64,000 nt of DNA, taken from Coenobita brevimanus (taxonomy: Eukaryota > Arthropoda > Malacostraca > Decapoda > Coenobitidae). The notes beneath the pieces were generated by a model. The model did no database searches. It had not been told where the DNA came from and saw only the letters and a list, made by a program, of their open reading frames with translations. How positions within the stretch are numbered: the first letter of the stretch is position 1; each line of letters starts with the position of its first letter. The stretch spans positions 4,220,028 through 4,284,027 of the forward strand of contig CM064666.1 of assembly GCA_032717465.1 (NCBI GenBank). Reading direction: 5' to 3'. Below, one piece after another: positions 36,389-45,827 of this stretch. Both the position numbers and the translations under genes were made by a program.

Positions 36389-38304
36389 TAACAGGTAGGT
36401 GGGGGCGCCCATCAAATAAAATGTGGTAGGTGGGGGAGCCCATCATCCACCCACTTGGTGTAGTGGTACCCTGTGTTTGGGGTACTCTACATGAGTGGCA
36501 AGCCAAATGATTTCATGTAAACCAGGAAATCATTTACAACGCTGGATGGTAACCTTATAACCAACCGACACGTGTTCCCTACGTGACAGCAAGTGGGTTG
36601 GCGGAGGGTTAGTGCCCCTTCACGGAGAACAACTAACTAACAATACAAACAAGAAGCCTCGGACCAGGACTGACTAAAAGGTGAAGACTAAGGACACTAC
36701 AAAGGACATGATACGGATGGCGACCTGGAATGTAAGGGGTGCAATTTATGAGGTGAAAGAGAGAGAGATTGTCCAGGTGCTTGAGGGTGCGAACGTGGAT
36801 GTATGTGGACTAACTGAAAATAAATAGAAAGATAAGAGTGTGAGAGAATGGGAGTATGGATGGGGTATATGTGCAGGAGTAGGTGAGAATGAAAGGGCAA
36901 AAGAAGGAGTGTGTATTGTTGTAACAGATGGAAGGAGAATATAAGAGAGTGTGGATCAGTTGGTTCGAGGATTGTGTGGGTAAGACTGGAAGTTGGACTA
37001 AATTGTGGGCGATTGTGTGCGTGTATGTGCCAATGCAAGATCGTGCAAGCAGAGTGAGAGAAGTGTTCTGGACAAATGCGGAAGTGTGCACGGAAAAGTT
37101 TGAAGGAATTGAGAGAGTGTTTTTGACTGCTGATATGAATGGTAAAGTAGGGAATGTGAAGGTGGATGGAGTAGTTGGTGAGTGGGGTGTGCCTGCTGAG
37201 ATAGATGAGAATGGCAGTGCTTTTAGTGGACATTTGTGCGGGAGGGGGTTGGTGATAGCCAATACCCTCTTCAGGCACAATATGATCCACAAGATTACAT
37301 GGCAAGTGATGAGAAGGGTGGATGGTGAACGGAATGAAAGAAAGGCAATGATTGATTATGTATGTGTGGATGACAGGATGCGAAGATGTGTAATGGATGC
37401 AAGAGCATAAAGAAGTTGGGGGAGTGGACTTTCTGACCACAACTTGAGGGCAGTGTTAATGAGAGAGAGCAGTGTTCGGAATCTCCCTGTACTGTTATTT
37501 GCAGATGATACTGTGTTGTTAAGTGAAGACGAAGGAGAGCTGCATGGCTTGGTGGATGAGTTTGGGAGAGTGTATAAGAAACGGAATCTAAAGGTAAATG
37601 TAGGGAAAAGTAAAGTTATGGTCTTCGAGAAAGGTGAAGTCAGTGAATGTACAGTGAGGTTGGATGATCAGGAAATGGAAAATGTGATTATGTTTAAGTA
37701 CTTGGGTAGTGTGATCAGTAAGGATGGAAGTTTGGAGGGTGAAGTGCTCGAAAGGGTACAACAAGGAAGAAAGGTTGCTGGTTCCTAGAAGCCAGTGATA
37801 AGAAACAGGGAAGTGAGCATGGAAGTGAAAAAGTTACTACAAGACAGTATTGTGATACCAGCTCTGACGTATGGAAGTGAAGCTTGGACTTTGTAGGAGA
37901 GACAGAAGTCAAGAGTGAGAGCAGTGGAAATGAGTTATATTTGAGAGGAGCCTGTGGAGTCACATGGAGAGACAGACTGACAAATGAGGATGTGAAGGAG
38001 TGTTGTGGTGTGGATGTGGGTGTGATAGGAAACATTAGGAGAAACACATTGATGTGGTTTGGCCATATGGAGAGGATGGAAAGTGAGAGACTGACGAGGA
38101 GAATGTATGTGAGTGAAATGGAGGGGGAGAGAGGGAGGGGAAGGCCAAGGATGAGATGGAGGGATGGAGTGGAGAGGTATATGAGAGAGGGGTGTGTGAA
38201 CTGGGAGCAGGGCAGTGAAATGGCGGGGGGCAGGGCGACGTGGAGGCGATTTGTTTGTGGCCACCCCTTATAAGGGATTAAGGCGTCTGACAATAGATAA
38301 ATAG
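36389..38304 (+). pseudogene. Internally deleted RTE-1 with complete ends
   Basis: A 10 bp target duplication, ATTATCCAAA, lies at 36379-36388 and 38305-38314, so both ends of this 1916 bp insertion are defined. The 5' leader runs to about 36717. The endonuclease follows (ATWNVRGAIYEVKEREIVQVLEGANVDVCGL, then FLTADMNGKVGNVKVDG, to about 37440). At about 37445 the sequence jumps straight to the LPVLLFADDTVLLSEDEGEL block of reverse transcriptase, skipping about 1.4-1.5 kb relative to the copy at 23391. The remainder continues to the C-terminal RGRPRMRWRDG block and the GATA-type tail. Several stops occur (for example TAG after LTENK near 36828, and near 37786 and 37893). Confidence 0.9.
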
Positions 38305-38314
38305 ATTATCCAAA

Positions 38315-38552
38315 ACAGTGAGTTTGCACTGGATCTTCCCCTTATTTTTCCGACTTTTCTTCCATCGCCCGCAGTACCACTAATGTCTATCTTTCTCGAT
38401 ATTTTCAGGGCAAATTACACTCTTGACACTAAATTTGACTTAGCAGAACTGTGTGTTCTTGGTAGTTCAATAGATGCTTCGTTATTACTGTGGTAAAGAA
38501 AATATTGATTTTGTGTAGTTTGTACTTTTTCCCCCTTCTTATCCCAAACCTG

Positions 38553-38558
<6 letters not shown>
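38315..38558. other. Non-coding stretch, nothing recognised
   Basis: Flank of the RTE-1 insertion; no gene or shared repeat. Confidence 0.45.
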
Positions 38559-38600
<42 letters not shown>

Positions 38601-38632
38601 TGTTGTTGTTGTTGTTGTTATTATTATTATTT
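38559..38632. repeat. (TTA)n(TTG)n compound microsatellite
   Basis: TTA trinucleotides, then about six TTG, then TTA again. Confidence 0.95.
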
Positions 38633-39250
38633 CAAACTATTTGGCTCCTATACAGGTCTGGCAGTCTGTCCAGTAGAATTATGTGTGCAATATATACCAG
38701 ACATTCCTTAACACAGAACCAAAAATTATAAACTGCAGATGTTTGAGAGCCGCAAGACGTAAACAGACTTATCACAAACTTTTCCCAAGCTGCAAAACCA
38801 CCTTGAAATCACCTTGTACTGTGCTGAATATCACTGTTCAACAAAGACATGAATGACGTTCAGCTCAGCTCAAGGTAATTCAACGGTGGTCTCTCAACTT
38901 GTAAAATGAGAAGAAAACCGGATATGCAGTTTTGCTTTTAATGGTCTGGTACATAGCCAGTGCGGGCTAACAGATGGTTCTGTAGTGGTTATGAATAGGT
39001 TTGATACAGCAGTACATATTTACATGAATCGACACGTACCCAGCAAACATTGAAATGACGGGCCAGCACTGGCATATAATGGACCTAAGGGAAAGCGGCA
39101 ACCATGAGCTGGATCGATTCCTGGCCATAATATTATGTTTATATCAACAGGCCAATTGATGTAAATCTTACGTTGGGCGGATATATAAATAAAACTTTTT
39201 TTGCGACACTTGGCTGAAACGGCAACCATACATAGGACCGATTCCTGGCA
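38633..39250. other. Non-coding stretch
   Basis: Only a short motif near 39165-39200 (GGCGGATATATAAATA) resembles sequence at 46895-46912 on the far side of the LTR element. No gene is seen. Confidence 0.45.
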
Positions 39251-39256
39251 ATAATG

Positions 39257-39313
<57 letters not shown>
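39251..39313. repeat. (TC)n(TA)n microsatellite, insertion target of the Gmr1-like element
   Basis: A TC run to about 39299, then TA repeats that continue beyond the element at 46846-46863. Confidence 0.95.
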
Positions 39314-40331
39314 TGTTACGCTGTCCGCCTTTCCGGTCCCACTGGTGCAGCCGTTACAGCTGGGCTAGGGGATTATGCAGTATGTATCCGTGTCATTCGC
39401 GGAGTTTACATTAGCGAGTGTTACAAGTTCTTTCGTTTCTTTCGTTCCTGCCACTGAGAGCAATTTTATTTAATACCATGCTGAGAATGCATTTGATTAT
39501 TTTGATTGTCTTGTGTGAGCTACCAGTATATATTTTGATTGTCTTGTGTGAGCTACCAGTATATTTAATGATGTTTTGCTTGCATTAGAAGTACCAATTT
39601 ATTGTAGAGAGAGAGGGGCACGAATATAAGTTCTTATTAATTAATTTGATTCATGCGTTCGCGCTTGGCTGCACACGAGCCTGGCGTCGGGGCAGTATCT
39701 TCCCAACTAGCTTCCGTATCGTGCGTGTGTGCACACTCTCTCTCTCTCCCCAGTCATTTTTATGCCGAGCTGGCGTTTTTGTTTAAGTTTATTTTTACTT
39801 ATTTGTTTGTTGACTGAGGAAAGTAGTTATTTTATTTTGTTTTTGTAACCGTGTTGTCTTTGGAGGGCCAGTTTGGCTCACCGTGGTCCTCTCGCGGCCT
39901 TTGTTAACGTTCCCCAACACACGTACATACACACACACCCCTAACCCCTACACAGTTAATCCCATCTCTTTGCACAAGGCTAGTGAGAACCATCGTGAGC
40001 TACTAACTGCGTTCCCCCTTGGACACGGGTTAAGTAGAAAGTCGTCACCACTGGAAGTAAGTGGGAGGTGTTCCTGTAGGCTGTCTCGGGCGGTATTACT
40101 TCCGGTAGTGACGATAGTAGGCTAGATCTATAGGTAGGCTGTTCCGTTTTACTATCACAGTACAGAGTGTTGCGTTCTTAAGTAAGTATTCTTCCGTTGC
40201 GCAGTTTTTCTCTAGTTTGCGGAGTGTCAGTGCCGGGGTCTGCGTTATTTTTGCAACACAGTGGAGGCCGACCATCTAAGGCTGCCTTGTGGTCGTTTTT
40301 GTAATAGCCCCGGGCTGGCGCTACCGTAACA
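39314..40331 (+). repeat. 5' LTR of the Gmr1-like element
   Basis: 1018 bp. It contains a 33 bp tandem pair (TTTTGATTGTCTTGTGTGAG... at about 39500 and 39533) and a CT run at 39734-39748. The differences I see from the 3' LTR are all in the last 120 bp. Confidence 0.96.
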
Positions 40332-40332
40332 G

Positions 40333-40340
40333 TGGCGACC
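40333..40340 (+). promoter_or_regulatory. Candidate tRNA primer-binding site
   Basis: TGGCGACC begins 1 nt after the 5' LTR. It could pair with a tRNA ending GGTCGCCA. I cannot assign the tRNA. Confidence 0.5.
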
Positions 40341-40488
40341 TCGCATCAGGATATCCTAACAGTGCCTTCTTCTTGCTAGGATATCGTTATCTTGGCTTTC
40401 TCTGTACTTTGAGGTGAAGTTGATGTGTGTGTAGTTTCTCAGTCAGCATTAGTATTTCGTTATTCAGTACTGCCATTGATTTGTCGCC

Positions 40489-40810
40489 ATGGAGTCACGC
40501 GTGTCTACACCAGATCGCGTACGTGCTGAGTCACCTGTGGATATGGAAAATATGGAACAACGAGAGGCACATAGCAAAGGTACTCCCCGTGTGAGCCCTG
40601 AGTTTGACTATGGTGCTGAAATGCCTCGTTTCGCTACCCCGCTATTACCATCTATGATGCCGCCTAGCCAGTTTAGAGCAGTTCCCCCAGGTATGTGTAG
40701 TGCTTTCCCTGGAGTTGTTCATTCCACTCCCATATACCCTGGAGTCTTGTCACCGGAGGCTCAGTTGCAGTTGGAGTTGAAAAAGATGGAGATGGAAATG
40801 CAGCGTGTAA
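40489..40810 (+). pseudogene. Gag N-terminal part in a separate frame
   Basis: An ATG in good context (GCCATGG) at 40489, 157 nt after the LTR, opens a frame starting MESRVSTPDRVRAESPVDM. It leads into QLQLELKKMEMEMQR, the start of a charged coiled coil. After about 40810 this frame turns into Arg/Lys/Ser-rich nonsense and stops at 40950, while the coiled coil (KEEREMQRAKEEREME) continues in the frame of the large ORF. The repeat unit at 40805 is 2 nt longer than its neighbour, which suggests an indel in this copy. No standard slippery heptamer is visible, so I favour mutation over programmed frameshifting. Confidence 0.8.
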
Positions 40811-40826
40811 GAAAGAAGAGAGGGAA

Positions 40827-43800
40827 ATGCAGCGTGCAAAAGAAGAGAGGGAGATGGAGATGCAGCATGCAAGAGAGAAAGAAGAGAGGGAGATGGAGTT
40901 GCAGCGTGAAAAAATGCGATTTGAGCTGGAGAAGACTCGCTTGGAGCTGACTGCTAATAGACCAACTTCAGATACCCAAACCTCAGGCCGTGCAGAGGAT
41001 AGGGAGAGTTGGTTCTCAAGGAGTCTAAAATTAGTGCCAGCATTTGATGAGTTGAAGGTGACAGAATGGTTTGTCAGGTTTGAAAAGAAGGCTAGGGAGT
41101 TTGAGTGGCCCAGGCAGCGCTGGGTGGGGTTGGTATCTAATGTGCTGAAGGGAAAAGCTTTGGAAGTGTATAATAGGTTGAGCCCTGAGGATGTAGATGA
41201 TTATGATGAATTTAAAACAGCCATCCTGAAGGCATATGAACTTAGACCAGAGGCTTATCGGTTGTTGTTCCGTGGTGCTCGGAAAAGGCCTGCTGACACC
41301 TATATGGCCTACGCTAGGTATCTGGAGGAGAGGTTAGACGAGTGGTTGCTGAGTGAGAGCGCCACTTCGTATAACGAGGTGCGTGAACTGTTTTTGATGG
41401 AACATTTTACCAACATGGCTGACAAAGAAATTGGTGTTAAAATTAGGGAGAAGAGATTTAAGACCTTGAAGGAAGCAGCGACGTGGGCTGATGACCGGGT
41501 GTTTGCCTTGCGGAGTATGGGGGTCAAGTATGCTAATCTTCAGTATTCCAGGGAGAGGACTGTGAGTGGCCCTGCCTGGGATAAATCTCCCGTGAATCAG
41601 TCCAAGGGAAGTTCAGAGGAGAAAAAGAATTCTGGGAGAAAGAGCCCTGTATCCAGTTCGAAGCTAGTTTGTTACTTTTGCAAACAGAGTGGGCACATCA
41701 AGCCTAACTGCCCTAAGTGGAAGGCCTCCCAAAATGCCAAACCAGTGGCACTAGTAGGTTTGAGTCAGGTGAACGAGAGGAGTTGGGAGAGTGGTAACGG
41801 TGAGGGAGAAGTCTGTGGAAAGCTGGAGTGCAGCCGGCTGTGCTCGCTGCCAGCTCAGGCTGAAAAAGTTACCCAACATGCTACGCCACCTCCGGATGAA
41901 CTGCCTCAGAAATCATCCCTAGACTGGTGTAAACCTTTTATGTGTCACGGCACAGTGAAAATTCATGGGATCAGTTATCCAGTTACTGTGGCTCGTGATA
42001 CCTGTGCACAACAGTCTGTGTGCAGAAACGTGACTGGAGGGCCTGTAAACTCAGGGAAGTATGTGCTGTGTAGAGGCATGAACTCAGATGAATACTATGA
42101 TTATGTTCATGTGGAACTCGATTGCCCCATTGTTCAGGCTGCAGCTCAAGTAGCTGTTGCTGATGTAATGCCAGTAGAGGGGATTGATTTTCTGCTGGGG
42201 AACGACCTGGCTGGGGAGAAAGTATTTCCATCTATTCCCCCACCAGTTGTTGTGGCAGAGAAATGTTTTGACGCCCCAGAAATTGGTATTGAAGTTGATG
42301 CAGAAGTGGAAGCCATGTTCCCGGTCTGTGCAATTACACGATCTATGGCACAGGCTGCAGCCTGGGAGGAAGAACTGGTGAAGCCACAGGTTCTTGGGGT
42401 CGACTGTGATGAGGCAGGGCCACCAATGGAGGAACCTAGTGAGCAGAGTGTTGCTGTAGTGGGTGAGGAGAGTGGGAATGCGTGCATGGGCGCCGCCCCA
42501 CTTCCCACTCAGGACACTAGAGGTGGTGCTGAGTGTGTCTGTGTGGAGACTGAACCCAGCCCACCGACTGAATTAGAATTTCAGGACGCTGGGGTCGACT
42601 GCGGGGATGCAGGACCACCGTCAAACGCGCCTGAGGAACAGAGTGTCACTGTTGAGGGTAGAGGTGATGATGATGTCAGTGTGGAGTCTGACATTCCTCC
42701 CCCTGTCGAGTGTACTAGAGGTGGCGCTGAGATTGATCGCCCTTCGCAATCCAGTGCCCCGACCAGTCCCTTATCTCAGTCCTCAGTAGAGCTGGCGGGT
42801 GTTAGGCCAGCAGAATTGAGGGTGAAGCAACAGGAGGATGTAACATTAAAGCCCTTGTTTGCTCGAGTAGGGGAAGAAAGAAGTATGGAGTGTGGTAAGG
42901 AGGAGTTCCTGATTAAAGACAATGTTTTATATCGCCGATGGACGCCCACTGGCGCCACGGTGGATGGAGGAGTGGGTGAGTTAGTGCAGGTGGTGGTTCC
43001 TGTGCAGTATAGGGTGCCGTTAATACAGTTAGCACATGAGGGACCTTTAGCAGGTCACTTGGGAAACAGAAAGACAGTGCAGCGCTTAAGGTATAACTTT
43101 TGGTGGCCAAGTATGCCGGGACAAGTTGCTGCGTACATCAAGAGCTGTCACACGTGTCAGATAGTGGGCAAGCCTAATCAAGTTCTTCCTGTGGCCCCTT
43201 TGACTCCCATTCCTGCAGTTGAACCTCCGTTTACCCGGGTAATCATTGATATCGTGGGCCCTTTACCTCCTACTTCTGCTGGAAACAAGTATTTGTTAAC
43301 CATAATGGATGTTACAACGCGATACCCAGAGGCTATACCAATCAGAAGCATGCAGGTGAAGTCAGTAGTCAAGCAACTTATCCTGTTCTTTACTCATTTT
43401 GGCCTGCCCAAGGAGTTGCAGTCAGACCGTGGAGTAAATTTTACATCTAATTTGTTTAAGCAGACAATGACAGAGTTGGGCATCAAACACATTTTGTCCA
43501 GTGCCTACCATCCGCAGTCACAAGGTGCACTGGAGAGGCATCATCAGACCTTAAAGACAATGCTGCGCACCTTCTGCTATGATAGTGGAAAGGATTGGGA
43601 CCTAGCGGTACCCTTTGTTATGTTTGCAGTGAGAGAGGTACCAACTGAGTCGTTAGGGTTTTCACCCAATGAGTTAGTGTTTGGGCACAGAGTTCGTGGT
43701 CCCTTGGATGTGGTGCGAGAGGCCTGGAGTAACAACAAATCTGGCAACCAGGAATCCATGCTTGACTATATCTGCCGCACTCGGGAGAGACTGCATTGCG

Positions 43801-45779
43801 CCTTAGAGCTTGCCCGTGACCATCTAATCGGGGCTCAAGCGAAAATGAAGGCTCATTACGATAAGAAGGTCAGAAGTCGTGAGTTTAAGCAAGGAGATGA
43901 AGTTTTGGCACTGCTGCCCATGCAAGGAAAACTTCTGGCGGCTAGATTCAGTGGTCCTTATATTGTGAAGAAGAGAGTTGGGGAACTTGACTATCTAATT
44001 GTTACCCCAGATAGGCGGAAGAGTACTCAGTTGTGCCACATTAATATGTTGAAGCCATACTACCGCCCAGTTGATTCTCATTGTGGGATGACTGCTGATG
44101 TCTCTCACCTGGGATGTAAAGGACGGGGAAAGGAGGACGTGGCATCAAAGGAACGTGCTGTGGAGGGAGCTGTTGGTGCCGGTAATGTGAGTAGTGGACC
44201 AGGGTTACAGCCACAGTCCCTGGAAGGTGACTTTGGAGTGGACGTTGAGGGAACCAGGGAGAGCGCTCCTGTAGTTTTGGTGGTTGGTAGTGGGTTGGAG
44301 GAGCAGGAGGAAGTGCTTAGTCGTGGTGAGATGTTACCAGCTGACCTATGGGAGGGCAATGGTTATGCAGCTCTGGTGGAGAAATTGCGACACCTTGATC
44401 CAGTAAAGCAAGAAGAGCTGTGCAACAGATTATGGAAACATCCGAAAGTTTTTGGAGATTCACCGGGATTGACAACTTGGGCTACTCATGACATTGACGT
44501 TGGGGATAGTAAGCCTGTAAAATTAGCTCCCTACCGCATCAGCCCTATCAGACAGAAAGCTCTCGATAATGAGATCAAGTATATGTTGGACCATGGATTG
44601 ATCAAGAGGAGTTTCAGTGAGTGGAGTTCACCAGTTACCTTGCAGCCGAAGCCAGATGGGAAGGTTAGGTTGTGTGTGGACTTCCGGAAGGTTAACTCAC
44701 TGTCTAAGACCGATGCTTATCCCTTACCTCGGGTCGATGACTCCGTGGACAAGGTGGGAAATGCCACTTATATCACCAAACTTGACTTAGTAAAAGGATA
44801 CTGGCAGGTCCCGCTGACGGAACGGGCTAAACAAGTGGCTAGCTTTGTTGTCAGTGGTGCAGTATATCAGTGCCAGGTGATGCCTTATGGATTGAAGAAT
44901 GCTCCAGCCACTTTCCAGAGGCTTATGGATAAAGTGGTGGATGGCATACCTAATTGTGTCGTTTACATCGATGATGTCATTGTGTATGACACCAAGTGGG
45001 AGGAGCACCTTGATCATGTGGAAATGCTCATTAAGCGGTTGGAGGAAGCTGGCTTAGTAGTCAACTTGGACAAGTGCGAGTTCGTACGTGCTAAGGTCCA
45101 GTACCTTGGATTTGTTGTAGGACATGGGCAAGTGGCTCCACTTCGGGCTAAGGTGGATGCCATTTCCAACTTTGCAGCACCCCAGTGTCGCCGTGCCCTC
45201 CAGCGATTTTTGGGCATGATCGGCTATTACAGACGATTTATTGGGAATTACTCCACAGTGCTTGCCCCTCTTACTGACTTATTGCACAAGGATAAGAAGT
45301 GGCAGTGGACAGCCGAGTGTGAGCAAGCTTTTACCACTGTTAAGTCTCTGCTGTGCCACCACCCTATATTGCGTGCACCAGATTTTGACAAATCTTTTGT
45401 GCTGGCAGTTGATGCTAGCCGAGTAGGGGTAGGAGCAGTGTTGATGCAGCCGGATGAGGGCCAGGTTGAACATCCCATTTCATACTTCTCAAAGAAGTTT
45501 AATAGAGCCCAGAAGAACTACTCTGTCATAGAGCAGGAGTTATTAGCGATTATCCTGGCCCTGCAACACTTTGCTGTCTACCTGCCCCCTTTTGGCCCGG
45601 TGATCAAGATTTATTCAGACCATCATCCCCTGCAGTTTTTGAACAAGTTTAAATTTAAGAACCAGCGTTTGACCCGCTGGAGTTTGCTTTTGCAAGAGTA
45701 CAATTTAGAAGTTAGGCATATTAAAGGGACTGATAACATAATTGCTGATTGTTTATCCAGGGAGGGGTCAGGGTCTTGA
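40827..45779 (+). CDS. Gmr1-type Gag-PR-INT-RT-RH polyprotein, 1650 residues
   Basis: One open frame. Residues 1-45 continue a Lys/Glu coiled coil; the capsid-like region lies at about 60-230. The CCHC zinc knuckle CYFCKQSGHIKPNC is at 282-295. The protease region (about 385-475) has the active site as DTC at 391-393, not DTG, and LLGND at about 456-460. An acidic linker with a 65-residue internal duplication runs from about 475 to 700. The integrase zinc site is H737, H744, C774 and C777; its catalytic residues are D808, D867 and E903 (35 residues between the last two), with GPY at 1043-1045. A second linker lies at about 1080-1180. Reverse transcriptase spans about 1229-1410 with YIDD at 1380-1383, and RNase H about 1520-1640 with its first Asp at 1529. 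Integrase precedes RT. The ATG given is merely the first in frame; the natural start is in the preceding gag frame. All RT, RNase H and integrase residues I checked are present. Confidence 0.95.
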   Translation: MQRAKEEREMEMQHAREKEEREMELQREKMRFELEKTRLELTANRPTSDTQTSGRAEDRESWFSRSLKLVPAFDELKVTEWFVRFEKKAREFEWPRQRWVGLVSNVLKGKALEVYNRLSPEDVDDYDEFKTAILKAYELRPEAYRLLFRGARKRPADTYMAYARYLEERLDEWLLSESATSYNEVRELFLMEHFTNMADKEIGVKIREKRFKTLKEAATWADDRVFALRSMGVKYANLQYSRERTVSGPAWDKSPVNQSKGSSEEKKNSGRKSPVSSSKLVCYFCKQSGHIKPNCPKWKASQNAKPVALVGLSQVNERSWESGNGEGEVCGKLECSRLCSLPAQAEKVTQHATPPPDELPQKSSLDWCKPFMCHGTVKIHGISYPVTVARDTCAQQSVCRNVTGGPVNSGKYVLCRGMNSDEYYDYVHVELDCPIVQAAAQVAVADVMPVEGIDFLLGNDLAGEKVFPSIPPPVVVAEKCFDAPEIGIEVDAEVEAMFPVCAITRSMAQAAAWEEELVKPQVLGVDCDEAGPPMEEPSEQSVAVVGEESGNACMGAAPLPTQDTRGGAECVCVETEPSPPTELEFQDAGVDCGDAGPPSNAPEEQSVTVEGRGDDDVSVESDIPPPVECTRGGAEIDRPSQSSAPTSPLSQSSVELAGVRPAELRVKQQEDVTLKPLFARVGEERSMECGKEEFLIKDNVLYRRWTPTGATVDGGVGELVQVVVPVQYRVPLIQLAHEGPLAGHLGNRKTVQRLRYNFWWPSMPGQVAAYIKSCHTCQIVGKPNQVLPVAPLTPIPAVEPPFTRVIIDIVGPLPPTSAGNKYLLTIMDVTTRYPEAIPIRSMQVKSVVKQLILFFTHFGLPKELQSDRGVNFTSNLFKQTMTELGIKHILSSAYHPQSQGALERHHQTLKTMLRTFCYDSGKDWDLAVPFVMFAVREVPTESLGFSPNELVFGHRVRGPLDVVREAWSNNKSGNQESMLDYICRTRERLHCALELARDHLIGAQAKMKAHYDKKVRSREFKQGDEVLALLPMQGKLLAARFSGPYIVKKRVGELDYLIVTPDRRKSTQLCHINMLKPYYRPVDSHCGMTADVSHLGCKGRGKEDVASKERAVEGAVGAGNVSSGPGLQPQSLEGDFGVDVEGTRESAPVVLVVGSGLEEQEEVLSRGEMLPADLWEGNGYAALVEKLRHLDPVKQEELCNRLWKHPKVFGDSPGLTTWATHDIDVGDSKPVKLAPYRISPIRQKALDNEIKYMLDHGLIKRSFSEWSSPVTLQPKPDGKVRLCVDFRKVNSLSKTDAYPLPRVDDSVDKVGNATYITKLDLVKGYWQVPLTERAKQVASFVVSGAVYQCQVMPYGLKNAPATFQRLMDKVVDGIPNCVVYIDDVIVYDTKWEEHLDHVEMLIKRLEEAGLVVNLDKCEFVRAKVQYLGFVVGHGQVAPLRAKVDAISNFAAPQCRRALQRFLGMIGYYRRFIGNYSTVLAPLTDLLHKDKKWQWTAECEQAFTTVKSLLCHHPILRAPDFDKSFVLAVDASRVGVGAVLMQPDEGQVEHPISYFSKKFNRAQKNYSVIEQELLAIILALQHFAVYLPPFGPVIKIYSDHHPLQFLNKFKFKNQRLTRWSLLLQEYNLEVRHIKGTDNIIADCLSREGSGS

Positions 45780-45816
45780 TTCGAAAATTTTGATCCAGGG
45801 CTCAAAATTTTCCCTT

Positions 45817-45825
45817 GGGGAAGGG
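45817..45825 (+). promoter_or_regulatory. Polypurine tract of the Gmr1-like element
   Basis: GGGGAAGGG ends 2 nt before the 3' LTR and is expected to prime plus-strand synthesis. Confidence 0.85.
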
Positions 45826-45827
45826 CG

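Noticed and set aside
40180..40225. A GTAAGTAT donor-like word and a TTTCTCTAG acceptor-like word in the 5' LTR, suggesting a leader intron
   Set aside because: The interval would be about 40 nt, too short for a normal intron, and no transcript evidence is available.
40805..40830. Programmed -1 frameshift in gag of the Gmr1-like element
   Set aside because: There is no X-XXY-YYZ heptamer, and the repeat unit has an extra 2 nt, which favours an indel.
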